The notes below the pieces were generated by a model. That model made no database searches, was not told the DNA's origin, and was given only the letters and a program-made list of their open reading frames with translations. A DNA stretch of 26,819 nucleotides from CAZEHJ01 sp964512485 (GTDB lineage: Bacteria; Bacteroidota; Rhodothermia; Rhodothermales; UBA10348): the NCBI GenBank assembly GCA_964512485.1, contig CAZEHJ010000052.1:1-26819 (forward strand), read 5' to 3'. Made by a program: the position numbers and the translations under genes. Numbering within the stretch: the first letter of the stretch is position 1; every line of letters begins with the position of its first letter. This document shows positions 15,644-22,766 of the stretch, piece by piece.

Positions 15644-17014
15644 TCAGTCGAGCAATTCTATCATGAATCGCTGTCCCAATGACGTGGCCTCTTCCTGACT
15701 TCCAGCCTCCGCATACACCCGGATGATTGGTTCGGTGTTGGATTTTCTCATGTGCACCCAACCATCATCGAAATCGATCTTTACGCCGTCGATCGTTGAT
15801 ATGCGCTCGTCCGCGTATCGCTGAGCCATTTTGGCCAGCACAGTGTCCGGATCGAGGTCGCCGATGTCAGTTTTGAGCTTGGCGATTTTCAGCGTGGGCA
15901 TTGAGCTGACCAGTTCGGACAGCGAGGAAGCAGAGTTCGTGAGATGCTGTAGAATGAGCGCAGTCCCCACCAGAGCGTCCCGTCCATAGTGAAGGTCAGG
16001 AAGAATGACACCACCGTTCCCCTCTCCTCCGATCACGGCAGACACACGCTTCATTTCTTCAACCACGTTTATTTCACCGACCGCTGAGCGAAAAACTTCC
16101 GCATCGTATTTCGCCGCCACCAACTCTACAGCCCGGGACGAAGATAGATTGGTTGCAAATGGCCCACGATGGTACTTCCACCAAAAATCGGCCGCCAACA
16201 CCTGAGTCAGTTCTTCGCTCACATACACGCCGCCGTCTGCGATGAGGGCGAGACGATCGGCATCAGGGTCTACAACGATTCCCAGATCGGCCCCTTCTAC
16301 GGCAACCCGCTCACAGATCTCAGTCAGATTCTCTGGAAGTGGCTCTGCTGGATGGGCAAAAATCCCGGTTGGCTCGCAGTGCAGTTTTACGATCTGATCT
16401 TCGCGGACTCCCAGTTTGCTGAGCATTTCCGGAATGGCGATTCCACCCACAGAATTGACTGCATCCACAACGATTCGGAAATCTCTCGAAGCGATCGATT
16501 CAACATCGATTTCAGGCAGGGCAGCAACTGCATCTACGTGGTAGGTGAGGTAGTCGCGCTGTGTGAGAGAACCCAGATCCTGATAATCTGCCCACAATCT
16601 GGATCCTGATTCTGCAGCTTGAATCAGTTTTTCGGCATCCGATGGGGAAAGAAATTCGCCCTTCTCGTTCAGGAGCTTGAGTGCATTCCATTCCGCGGGA
16701 TTGTGCGAGGCGGAGAGTACGATTCCACCCGATGCGCCCTCTTTGAGAACAGCCATTTCGACTGTTGGAGTCGTAGCCAGGCCTGCGTCAACAACATCAA
16801 TTCCCTGACTAAGCAGCGTATCGACGACGATTCTGGAGCATATTGGCCCTGAAACTCGTGCATCACGGCCCACAATCACTTTTGGTCCGTCGCCTGAACG
16901 CGCAAGTATCCAATCACCGTATGCTGACGCATATCGAACGAGGACATCGGGATTCAATCCTCTCCCAAAAATGCCGCGGATTCCTGAAATTGAAACAACT
17001 AGAGTCTGACTCAT
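15644..17014 (-). CDS. glmM: Phosphoglucosamine mutase / phosphohexomutase (GlmM-like)
   Basis: The 456-residue protein is an alpha-D-phosphohexomutase. It has the opening ISGIRGIFG (9-17), the active-site serine loop SASHNP (101-106, phosphoserine S103), the Mg-binding DPDADR (249-254), the sugar loop GGEGNGG (329-335) and the phosphate-binding RKSNTEPIIR (423-432). The sugar loop with GEGNGG resembles archaeal-type GlmM rather than the GEQSGH form of E. coli GlmM. Phosphoglucosamine mutase activity (GlcN-6-P to GlcN-1-P, for UDP-GlcNAc and cell wall) is therefore likely, but phosphomannomutase activity cannot be excluded. Start ATG at 17014, no Shine-Dalgarno, divergent from the GlsB-like gene. 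Confidence 0.85.
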   Translation of the reverse strand: MSQTLVVSISGIRGIFGRGLNPDVLVRYASAYGDWILARSGDGPKVIVGRDARVSGPICSRIVVDTLLSQGIDVVDAGLATTPTVEMAVLKEGASGGIVLSASHNPAEWNALKLLNEKGEFLSPSDAEKLIQAAESGSRLWADYQDLGSLTQRDYLTYHVDAVAALPEIDVESIASRDFRIVVDAVNSVGGIAIPEMLSKLGVREDQIVKLHCEPTGIFAHPAEPLPENLTEICERVAVEGADLGIVVDPDADRLALIADGGVYVSEELTQVLAADFWWKYHRGPFATNLSSSRAVELVAAKYDAEVFRSAVGEINVVEEMKRVSAVIGGEGNGGVILPDLHYGRDALVGTALILQHLTNSASSLSELVSSMPTLKIAKLKTDIGDLDPDTVLAKMAQRYADERISTIDGVKIDFDDGWVHMRKSNTEPIIRVYAEAGSQEEATSLGQRFMIELLD

Positions 17015-17168
17015 GCGGTTATGTGCTCTTCTACGCGGTTTTAAAGCGTTATCGATGCCTGGAAGGGTTGGTACGGGAAAGTAAGAAACTGAATCCGTAT
17101 CCTTTTCGAGATACCACTCGTATCACGCTGTTTTAACGCCCATTGATTCAACATTTGCGAGGATTATC

Positions 17169-17429
17169 ATGAGTTTCATTTGGCTCATTATTGTCGGCTT
17201 CGTGGCCGGCGCACTTGCCAAGTATATCATGCCAGGCAAGGACGAAGGTGGATTCCTAATGACCGCGGCGCTTGGAATAGGAGGTGCCTTTGTCGGAAGC
17301 TGGCTTGGAGGCATGTTTGGCATCGCAAGGCTTCTTGGAGACGGCCTTCTTGGTTCCATCATAAGCGCCACGCTTGGTGCTCTATTGATCCTCTGGATCT
17401 ACAACAAGTTCTTCAAGAAAGAAGCTTAA
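17169..17429 (+). CDS. GlsB/YeaQ/YmgE-family stress-response membrane protein
   Basis: The 86-residue protein has three membrane helices (about 3-20, 29-48 and 57-79) and the family pattern IVGFVAGALAKYIMPGKDEGG (split as IVGFVAGALAKY and IMPGKDEGG), GIGGAFVGSWLGG and LGALLILWIYN. The family was once called transglycosylase-associated; its molecular role is not established, though members respond to stress. A short GAGG (17159-17162) six bases before the ATG may serve as a weak ribosome-binding site. A strong hairpin follows. Confidence 0.93.
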   Translation: MSFIWLIIVGFVAGALAKYIMPGKDEGGFLMTAALGIGGAFVGSWLGGMFGIARLLGDGLLGSIISATLGALLILWIYNKFFKKEA

Positions 17430-17459
17430 TTCTGGAAAGGACTTCGAGCGATTTTTTGA

Positions 17460-17493
17460 GGGGCGGGCCTGGTAGGCCCGCCCCTTAATTATT
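17460..17493 (+). terminator. GC-rich hairpin terminator after the GlsB-like gene
   Basis: GGGGCGGGCCT (17460-17470) pairs perfectly with AGGCCCGCCCC (17474-17484) around a GGT loop, followed by TTAATTATT. It lies 30 nt after the stop and between convergent genes. Confidence 0.85.
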
Positions 17494-17505
17494 ATCGGCC
17501 GGTGC

Positions 17506-18255
17506 TTATTTGTCATCAACCAGCATGAAAACGACCGTCACACTGGCACTGACTTCAATCTCACCGCCTGCGAAGGCATCTGGCTGACCTGACTTTGACG
17601 TCGACGCCACATCCATCGCTGCTTCCATTCTCAGCATGGGCTGCGGAACGGATACTCCCTGCTCATTAATCTGTGTTACTGGCCCGACAGCCCTTCCAAG
17701 TCGCGCAGTCATGACTTCGGCTTTTTCTCTGGCTCGATCGACTGCTTTTTCCAGTGCTTCCAATTCTACTGCGTCTTTATCATCCAGGCCATACTGGATG
17801 TTGTTGACGCGGTTTGCTCCCTTGCTGACGATCACCGCGATCAGCTCAGGAAGGATTTCCAGATCTTTGACTTCCACAATAATTCCCCGCGTAGCTTCGA
17901 AGCCCGTCTCTTTGTATGTCCTGCGATCAGGATCATATTCTCGTTTCGGGGCAAGTCTCAAGCTTTCAACCTTCAGATCTTCTTCGGCCACGCCAAGATC
18001 TCGTATGGCGTTCATGGCGGCCGCAGATGCAACCGCGTTATTTTGCCGCGCCTGATCCGGAAGCTCGTGATCGGTCACAACTCCGAACCACACCGTAGCC
18101 ATATCCGGTTGAGTCTTGATAACGCCTCTACCTGATACAGTAATGGTCCCCACTTGCGCAATTGCAGGCTCAGACGTCGATCCGAGAATGAGAAGGCCCA
18201 CGGCGAGTGCGCATACGATTGGAGTCACTCGTGTAGAATTTCGCGAACAGAGCAT
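17506..18255 (-). CDS. SIMPL-domain (DUF541) periplasmic protein
   Basis: The 249-residue protein has a Sec signal peptide (about 1-33, hydrophobic core CALAVGLLILGS, likely cleavage at AIA-QVG). The SIMPL/DUF541 domain follows: ITVSGRGVIKTQPDMATVWFGV (38-59, split as ITVSGRGVIKTQ and PDMATVWFGV), VESLRLAPKREYD, the central GANRVNNIQYGLDD and AREKAEVMTARLGRAVG, ending in EIEVSASVTVVFML. Family members are exported or outer-membrane-associated and have been linked to stress and signalling, without a defined activity. This is the only gene in the window with a canonical Shine-Dalgarno, which suggests efficient expression. The next gene upstream on the minus strand is asnS, beyond the repeat locus. 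Confidence 0.92.
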   Translation of the reverse strand: MLCSRNSTRVTPIVCALAVGLLILGSTSEPAIAQVGTITVSGRGVIKTQPDMATVWFGVVTDHELPDQARQNNAVASAAAMNAIRDLGVAEEDLKVESLRLAPKREYDPDRRTYKETGFEATRGIIVEVKDLEILPELIAVIVSKGANRVNNIQYGLDDKDAVELEALEKAVDRAREKAEVMTARLGRAVGPVTQINEQGVSVPQPMLRMEAAMDVASTSKSGQPDAFAGGEIEVSASVTVVFMLVDDK

Positions 18256-18263
18256 GAGAGATT

Positions 18264-18269
18264 CCTCCT
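18264..18269 (-). promoter_or_regulatory. Canonical Shine-Dalgarno of the SIMPL gene
   Basis: AGGAGG on the minus strand, eight bases before the ATG at 18255. Almost every other start in the window lacks such a site, so it stands out and also fixes this start codon. Confidence 0.85.
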
Positions 18270-18367
18270 GGAAAATCTATTGATTACCTGATTGGACGGT
18301 TTTCTGACCGTCTGTTCCCCCAAAGTGCAAAAGGCGTTCCGGCTTCGGCGTGTGATCATACAGTCTT

Positions 18368-18556
18368 GCCCATCGCGATCACACCCATCCCGATCACGGC
18401 CAGTCCGATCACGGCCATTTCGATCAAGGCCATTTCGATCANNNNNNNNNNNNNNNNNNNNNNNNNNNNNNNNNNNNNNNNNNNNNNNNNNNNNNNNNNN
18501 NNNNNNNNNNNNNNNNNNNNNNNNNNNNNNNNNNNNNNNNNGGCCATTTCGATCAC
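18368..18556. repeat. 15-bp tandem repeat array interrupted by an assembly gap
   Basis: The unit is GGCCATTTCGATCAC on the plus strand (GTGATCGAAATGGCC on the minus). Visible copies: 18368-18382, 18383-18397 and 18398-18412 (diverged), 18413-18427 and 18428-18441 (near-perfect), then the N gap, then 18542-18556 (perfect). Divergence grows with distance from asnS, as expected if new copies arise near the gene. The last copy overlaps the asnS stop codon (18553-18555). The true copy number is unknown because the gap falls inside the array. There are no spacers, so this is not CRISPR. Confidence 0.93.
18442..18541. other. Assembly gap of 100 N
   Basis: Exactly 100 undetermined bases, the usual placeholder for a scaffold gap of unknown size. 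It lies inside the 15-bp tandem repeat, which probably caused the assembly break. Open frames across it have no meaning in length. Confidence 0.98.
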
Positions 18557-20058
18557 GGATAAAGGCGATCCAGCGTGCGGGCGAATGGTATTGTTTCGCG
18601 CAAATGATGAATGCCGCAGATCCAGGTCACCGTACGTTCAAGGCCGAGGCCATATCCAGAATGTGGAACGGAGCCATATCGGCGCAGATCGAAATACCAT
18701 TTAAAGGCCTCCTCCGGAAGCCCATGGGCCTTGACCTGATCCTGAAGAAATGCCAGGTCCGTCGCACGCTCCCCGCCACCCACGATCTCACCGTAGCCTT
18801 CGGGTGCTAGAACATCCATTCCAAGCGCCAGACGGTCATCTTCCGGATCGCGTTTCATGTAAAAAGCCTTGAACACCGCCGGGAATCTGTGCACAATAAT
18901 AGGGCGATCGAAATGCCATGTAATCAACGTTTCATCACTTCCTCCGAAATCGGTCCCCCATTCGAAGTTTTTAGCAGAATCCAACCATTTAGGAAGGTTA
19001 CGAAGCTCCTCTTCGATTTCGCCGGCGCGACGCTGAATCTCTGTTTCGCGCGCATCGATCTTTCGTTTCTGCCACTTTTTAGCCTGACCGTAAGCTGCTT
19101 TCCCTTCTGCCAACTCATTCACATTGTCGACCGATTCCTGCTTAAGGGCCTCAATTTTGTCGGCGACCATCTGCGCGGTTTTGTCGCTGTGAAGAATATC
19201 CACAGCCTCGGAATAGGTGACACGTGGGTAGCCTCCTATGCTTCTCTTGAGAGGCTCAAGATCGCGTTTCAGGACCTCCAATTCCTCGGCACAGTCACGA
19301 AGAGCATCGGAAACGATGCGAGAGAGCATGTCCTCGGCCAACTGCATGGTGGCATCCAGATCGTAGAACGCCATTTCCGGCTCTATCATCCAGAATTCAG
19401 TCAGGTGGCGGCGCGTCTTTGATTTTTCGGCCCGGAAGGTGGGGCCGAACGTGTAGATCTTTCCAAAGGCCATGGCCATGGCCTCTCCGTGCAATTGACC
19501 ACTCTGTGTCAGATATGCGGACCTTCCAAAATATTCCATTTCGAACAGCGTTGATGTGCCTTCAACTGCTGTTCCGGTGAGAATCGGGGCATCTGTTTGC
19601 AAGAAGCCCTGGGACTGGAAAAACTCATGGATGGACATGATCACGCGGTTGCGTACTCTCAGAATGGCCCACTGCCTTCTGCTCCTTAGCCACAGATGCC
19701 TGTGGTTCATGAGGAAGTCGACACCATGATCCTTCGGTGTGATCGGATACTCTTCGGCCTGATGAATGAGTTCTGCCGAGCGGACTTGAAGCTCAAATCC
19801 CCCCACCTGACGATCATCGGCATTTACAACACCCTTTAGCTCGATCGAGCTTTCCTGCGTGGCATCTTCTGCTGCCTGCCATGAGGCCGAGTCCACTTCG
19901 CCTTCGTTCACGACGCACTGACATAATCCGGTCCCGTCACGCAGAACCAGGAAATGAAGCCCTTTTGAGCTGCGCTTGTTGTAGAGCCAGCCACGAAGGG
20001 TGACTTCTTCGCCGACGTGTTCTTTCAGCGAATCGAGATAAGTGTGATCTGGTGTCAT
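18553..20058 (-). CDS. asnS: Asparaginyl-tRNA synthetase with a charged insertion
   Basis: AsnRS is a class IIb enzyme that charges tRNA-Asn. The 501-residue protein has the N-terminal OB-fold anticodon domain (about 15-100, VTLRGWLYNKRSSKGLHFLVLRD split as VTLRGWLYNKR and LHFLVLRD), motif 2 FRAEKSKTRRHLTEFWMIEPE (207-227, split as FRAEKSKTRRHLT and EFWMIEPE) and motif 3 GYGLGLERTVTW (468-479). The AsnRS-like PHSGYGLG and the IPFARTLDRLYP end support Asn over Asp specificity. Compared with the 466-residue E. coli enzyme, about 70 extra residues (roughly 292-363, rich in Lys, Glu and Arg, probably a coiled coil) sit between TYSEAVDIL and FEWGTDFGG. The stop codon lies inside the last 15-bp repeat unit. 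Start ATG at 20058 without Shine-Dalgarno. Confidence 0.94.
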   Translation of the reverse strand: MTPDHTYLDSLKEHVGEEVTLRGWLYNKRSSKGLHFLVLRDGTGLCQCVVNEGEVDSASWQAAEDATQESSIELKGVVNADDRQVGGFELQVRSAELIHQAEEYPITPKDHGVDFLMNHRHLWLRSRRQWAILRVRNRVIMSIHEFFQSQGFLQTDAPILTGTAVEGTSTLFEMEYFGRSAYLTQSGQLHGEAMAMAFGKIYTFGPTFRAEKSKTRRHLTEFWMIEPEMAFYDLDATMQLAEDMLSRIVSDALRDCAEELEVLKRDLEPLKRSIGGYPRVTYSEAVDILHSDKTAQMVADKIEALKQESVDNVNELAEGKAAYGQAKKWQKRKIDARETEIQRRAGEIEEELRNLPKWLDSAKNFEWGTDFGGSDETLITWHFDRPIIVHRFPAVFKAFYMKRDPEDDRLALGMDVLAPEGYGEIVGGGERATDLAFLQDQVKAHGLPEEAFKWYFDLRRYGSVPHSGYGLGLERTVTWICGIHHLRETIPFARTLDRLYP

Positions 20059-20161
20059 GTCGATTTATCACGTGAAGCCCGCTTCTGACGACACTTCCTC
20101 CAACGGGCAGCGTCTTGGAAAGGGCAGATTCAATTAAAAATACGGAAGAGGCTGTAAACGA

Positions 20162-20198
20162 TGTGGGTCCGGCCGCCAGATGGCGGGCCGGACCCACA
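20162..20198 (-). terminator. Hairpin terminator after the GWxTD gene
   Basis: TGTGGGTCCGGCC (20162-20174) and GGCCGGACCCACA (20186-20198) form a perfect 13-bp stem, with an inner GCC/GGC pair. It lies between the GWxTD gene and asnS, both on the minus strand. No long T run follows on either strand. Confidence 0.72.
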
Positions 20199-20262
20199 AA
20201 AGAATCAATGAATAACGCGTATTGAAGCCAGAGATTGAGACAAATCTGTCTTCAATGGCCGA

Positions 20263-21741
20263 TTACTTGCGCAATTCTTGCTGCCAGTTAGCCAGTTTAC
20301 GTTCACCGGACACAGTCGAGTGAATCAGCTCAAAAGTCCCGAATCCATCTAGGTCAGCAAATATAAACTGCGCCTGCCCCTCTCCGGTAATGTTGTTGTA
20401 TTCCCAGATTTCATAGGGATTGAAGCCCGTTTCAAACAAATGGGGATCAATAGCCGTTGGGGCGCCATAACGAACGAGCGTACGCCCCCGATCCGTCTTC
20501 CATCCTTCATCCTGTCGGTTGGTGTATCGGTCATTGGCGTACTGAATCAGTGCATAAAAGCCTTCCTGAAACTCATTTATGGGAGTGTTCGGATTGGGAT
20601 CTCGAACAGTCCAGAACTGCATGAAAAAGCGTCGTCGCTCATTCAGGTCCTGAATTCCTCGAATGCGTCTACGTTCTGCATCCGTTGCGATGATGTCGAT
20701 GTGTTCTTCCATTCGATCCACTTCTTCCGCCGTCATCTGAGCATACTGGCTCGTTTCAAACGACTCTTCCAGGGAAACGACTTGTTGCTCCCGTACCACA
20801 TCCGGGTTATAGATGAAAAACTTTCGAGACTGTTCGGCGATCGACTCATTGTTTTCATTCAGAATGGCGATTCTAAGGAAGTAGGAGCCACTCGGTAGTT
20901 CACGTACGTTGAACGTCCCTACCAATACGTCCGGAGAACTCAGATTCCGCTGTGAGCGTTTCTGGTAGTCAGCCATCGGCTGAGGCAGGTTTGCATCGGC
21001 CAGATAGGTGAAGACCGTATACCGGCCCGTATTGGAGGTGACCTGATCGAGATTGTACACCTCAGAATAATAGAAGAGGGTGTTAAGTCCTGAACCGAAA
21101 AGCTGGTTGGCGTTTGGGCGAATCAGCAGGCCGTTTTTCCAGAAAACGTTGTCACGTTCCTGACTCTGCTGAATGGACGAGGCAAGCGTGATGTCCGAAA
21201 CATGGACGAGCGATGTCTGAGCAAAATCTGGCACCAGCACATCCCGTCTCATTTCGACCGATGCTCTTCCAGATTCCAGATCTTCGGCAATGGAAACCCG
21301 CAGTTCGTACTCGCCAGGAGGAATGGCGGCGCGTACCTGATGCACGAAGTGCTGTCCCTCGGAAAGGCCCGTAGTATCGGCGATCACAAAGCTGAGATTC
21401 AACTGATCCTCCCACACCGGTTCACTTGGAGAGCCAGTGAGCGCGGCCTGCGTGGAGTGCACTACAGCCATATCGACCGGAAGTTCAGCAATGAACCCCT
21501 GTTCGTGCTGCGCATAACTCAAGGTGGCTGCTTCGAAAGAGAGGTACAACTCGACCAGAGACTGATCCGCTTCGAAGGCAAACGCTGCGTGATCCAGGTC
21601 CAGCTGGACCGGAATTGCTTGAGCGGCTGCGTTGCCGGCATCGGCAACAGACATGTTCGCGTCCTGCGAATACGAAGGCGCAGCAATCAGAACGGTCAGA
21701 CAAAAAGAAAGAAAGAGTTTGGTAAAAGATTCGCGCATCAT
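20263..21741 (-). CDS. GWxTD domain-containing exported protein
   Basis: The 492-residue protein has a signal peptide (about 1-26, LFLSFCLTVLIAAPSYSQ). A long beta-rich region follows with Ig-like or transthyretin-like character (for example AIPPGEYELRVSIAEDL and RELPSGSYFLRIAILNENN). The C-terminal GWxTD domain includes RRRFFMQFWTVRDPNPNTP, FYALIQYANDRYTN and the name-giving GWKTDRGR at 413-420, then VRYGAP. The domain is widespread in Bacteroidota and related phyla; its function is unknown. It lacks a T9SS sorting tail, so it is probably periplasmic or otherwise envelope-located. The start is ATG ATG at 21741 with no Shine-Dalgarno. It is 156 nt downstream of the UbiA-like gene on the same strand. 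Confidence 0.92.
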   Translation of the reverse strand: MMRESFTKLFLSFCLTVLIAAPSYSQDANMSVADAGNAAAQAIPVQLDLDHAAFAFEADQSLVELYLSFEAATLSYAQHEQGFIAELPVDMAVVHSTQAALTGSPSEPVWEDQLNLSFVIADTTGLSEGQHFVHQVRAAIPPGEYELRVSIAEDLESGRASVEMRRDVLVPDFAQTSLVHVSDITLASSIQQSQERDNVFWKNGLLIRPNANQLFGSGLNTLFYYSEVYNLDQVTSNTGRYTVFTYLADANLPQPMADYQKRSQRNLSSPDVLVGTFNVRELPSGSYFLRIAILNENNESIAEQSRKFFIYNPDVVREQQVVSLEESFETSQYAQMTAEEVDRMEEHIDIIATDAERRRIRGIQDLNERRRFFMQFWTVRDPNPNTPINEFQEGFYALIQYANDRYTNRQDEGWKTDRGRTLVRYGAPTAIDPHLFETGFNPYEIWEYNNITGEGQAQFIFADLDGFGTFELIHSTVSGERKLANWQQELRK

Positions 21742-21897
21742 TAGGCGGGATTTGTGATACGAAACAGGCGGACTACAATCGTAACAAGTGCGAGAGCGAT
21801 ACAGTCCGCGCCAACATACTCTGAGAAAGTACAGAGACCTCTGAACCGGCGAGAGGTTTCCTGTCTCAATGGTTCTGGAAGGGCTCCGAACCGTTTC

Positions 21898-22722
21898 TCA
21901 AGCGAGGTACCAAGATGCCAGCCACGTCAACGCGGGAAATCCGGCCCACAGGTCCAGTAATGCAATGTGGCCGGCTCGCGGCTTCTGAAGAAACCAGATA
22001 GTCAGAACCAAACCCATGACTCCAATCGAATCCACAACCAGTAATTCGACACCAATCCCTTGATTCACCAAAATGATCGCGCACAAAACGGCGAGCGAAC
22101 CACAAGCAAGACTGATCTTTCGGAGTGCTCTCATGCTCACACGACTACCCAGGCCATGGATGCCCTGCGCGTGATCTCCATCCCTGTCCTGCACATCAGC
22201 CGCCAATACATTTGGCGCGATATACAGCAGACGGTACGCCCCGAAAAGGAACAGAGTTGACGTACTAGGGGCAATGGCCGAGCCCATCACAAGAGGAGCT
22301 ACCGCTCCTCCGGCTACCCAGCACAGGGCGATCAAAATGGACTTCAGATAGGGTACGTCCTTGGGACGCCTACCGCCCGGTAGCAACCGGACTGAATATC
22401 CAAACCCGATACCTCCCAGAACAAATGCCGGGGCGGCCCATTCCCATCCCAGATCGATGGCGCTCAGGCCTACGACAATGACTGACAGAGCCGCGGAGCC
22501 TATTACCCACCACCGATGCGCCTTCAGCCATTCGAGTCGCTCCGGAGCGTTCAGAGCGTCTTCTGGGGAATGCAGCAGTGCACGGTCGAAGTGGTAGACC
22601 AAGAGCGCGCCAAAAGAGGCCAACGCCACGAAAGAAATTGGAACTCGAGACTGCATCAGCGCAGCGCTGCCCAGTACAAAGCCAGCCGCTACAAAAGCGA
22701 TGTGGAGATTGCTGAATCGCAA
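21898..22722 (-). CDS. UbiA-like membrane prenyltransferase family protein
   Basis: The protein has 274 residues and about eight or nine membrane helices. LRFSNLHIAF at the start and NVLAADVQDRDGDHAQGIHGLGSR near 186-209 (split as NVLAADVQDRDGD and HAQGIHGLGSR) resemble UbiA-family prenyltransferases, where the second Asp-rich motif binds Mg-diphosphate. The first motif, normally NDxxDxxxD, appears as YHFDRALLHSPED (43-55), a weaker acidic pattern. The following ALNAPERLEWLKAHRW is typical of an uncharacterised Bacteroidota subgroup. Substrate and activity are unknown. The start is TTG at 22722; in frame, the stop of the upstream gene (22767) limits any extension to 14 residues. It lies 44 nt after that gene, so they are likely co-transcribed. 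Confidence 0.72.
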   Translation of the reverse strand: MRFSNLHIAFVAAGFVLGSAALMQSRVPISFVALASFGALLVYHFDRALLHSPEDALNAPERLEWLKAHRWWVIGSAALSVIVVGLSAIDLGWEWAAPAFVLGGIGFGYSVRLLPGGRRPKDVPYLKSILIALCWVAGGAVAPLVMGSAIAPSTSTLFLFGAYRLLYIAPNVLAADVQDRDGDHAQGIHGLGSRVSMRALRKISLACGSLAVLCAIILVNQGIGVELLVVDSIGVMGLVLTIWFLQKPRAGHIALLDLWAGFPALTWLASWYLA

Positions 22723-22766
22723 CCAGCCCGATACAGGGCCGATTGAATCGCGAAGCGAGGAATTGT

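Noticed and set aside
18356..18556. The tandem repeat as a CRISPR array
   Set aside because: Units are 15 bp and directly adjacent, with no spacers, and no cas genes are present in the window.
18292..18810. Plus-strand open frame across the N gap
   Set aside because: It is antisense to the asnS 3' end and its repeat section merely reflects a unit length divisible by three; the gap makes its length meaningless.
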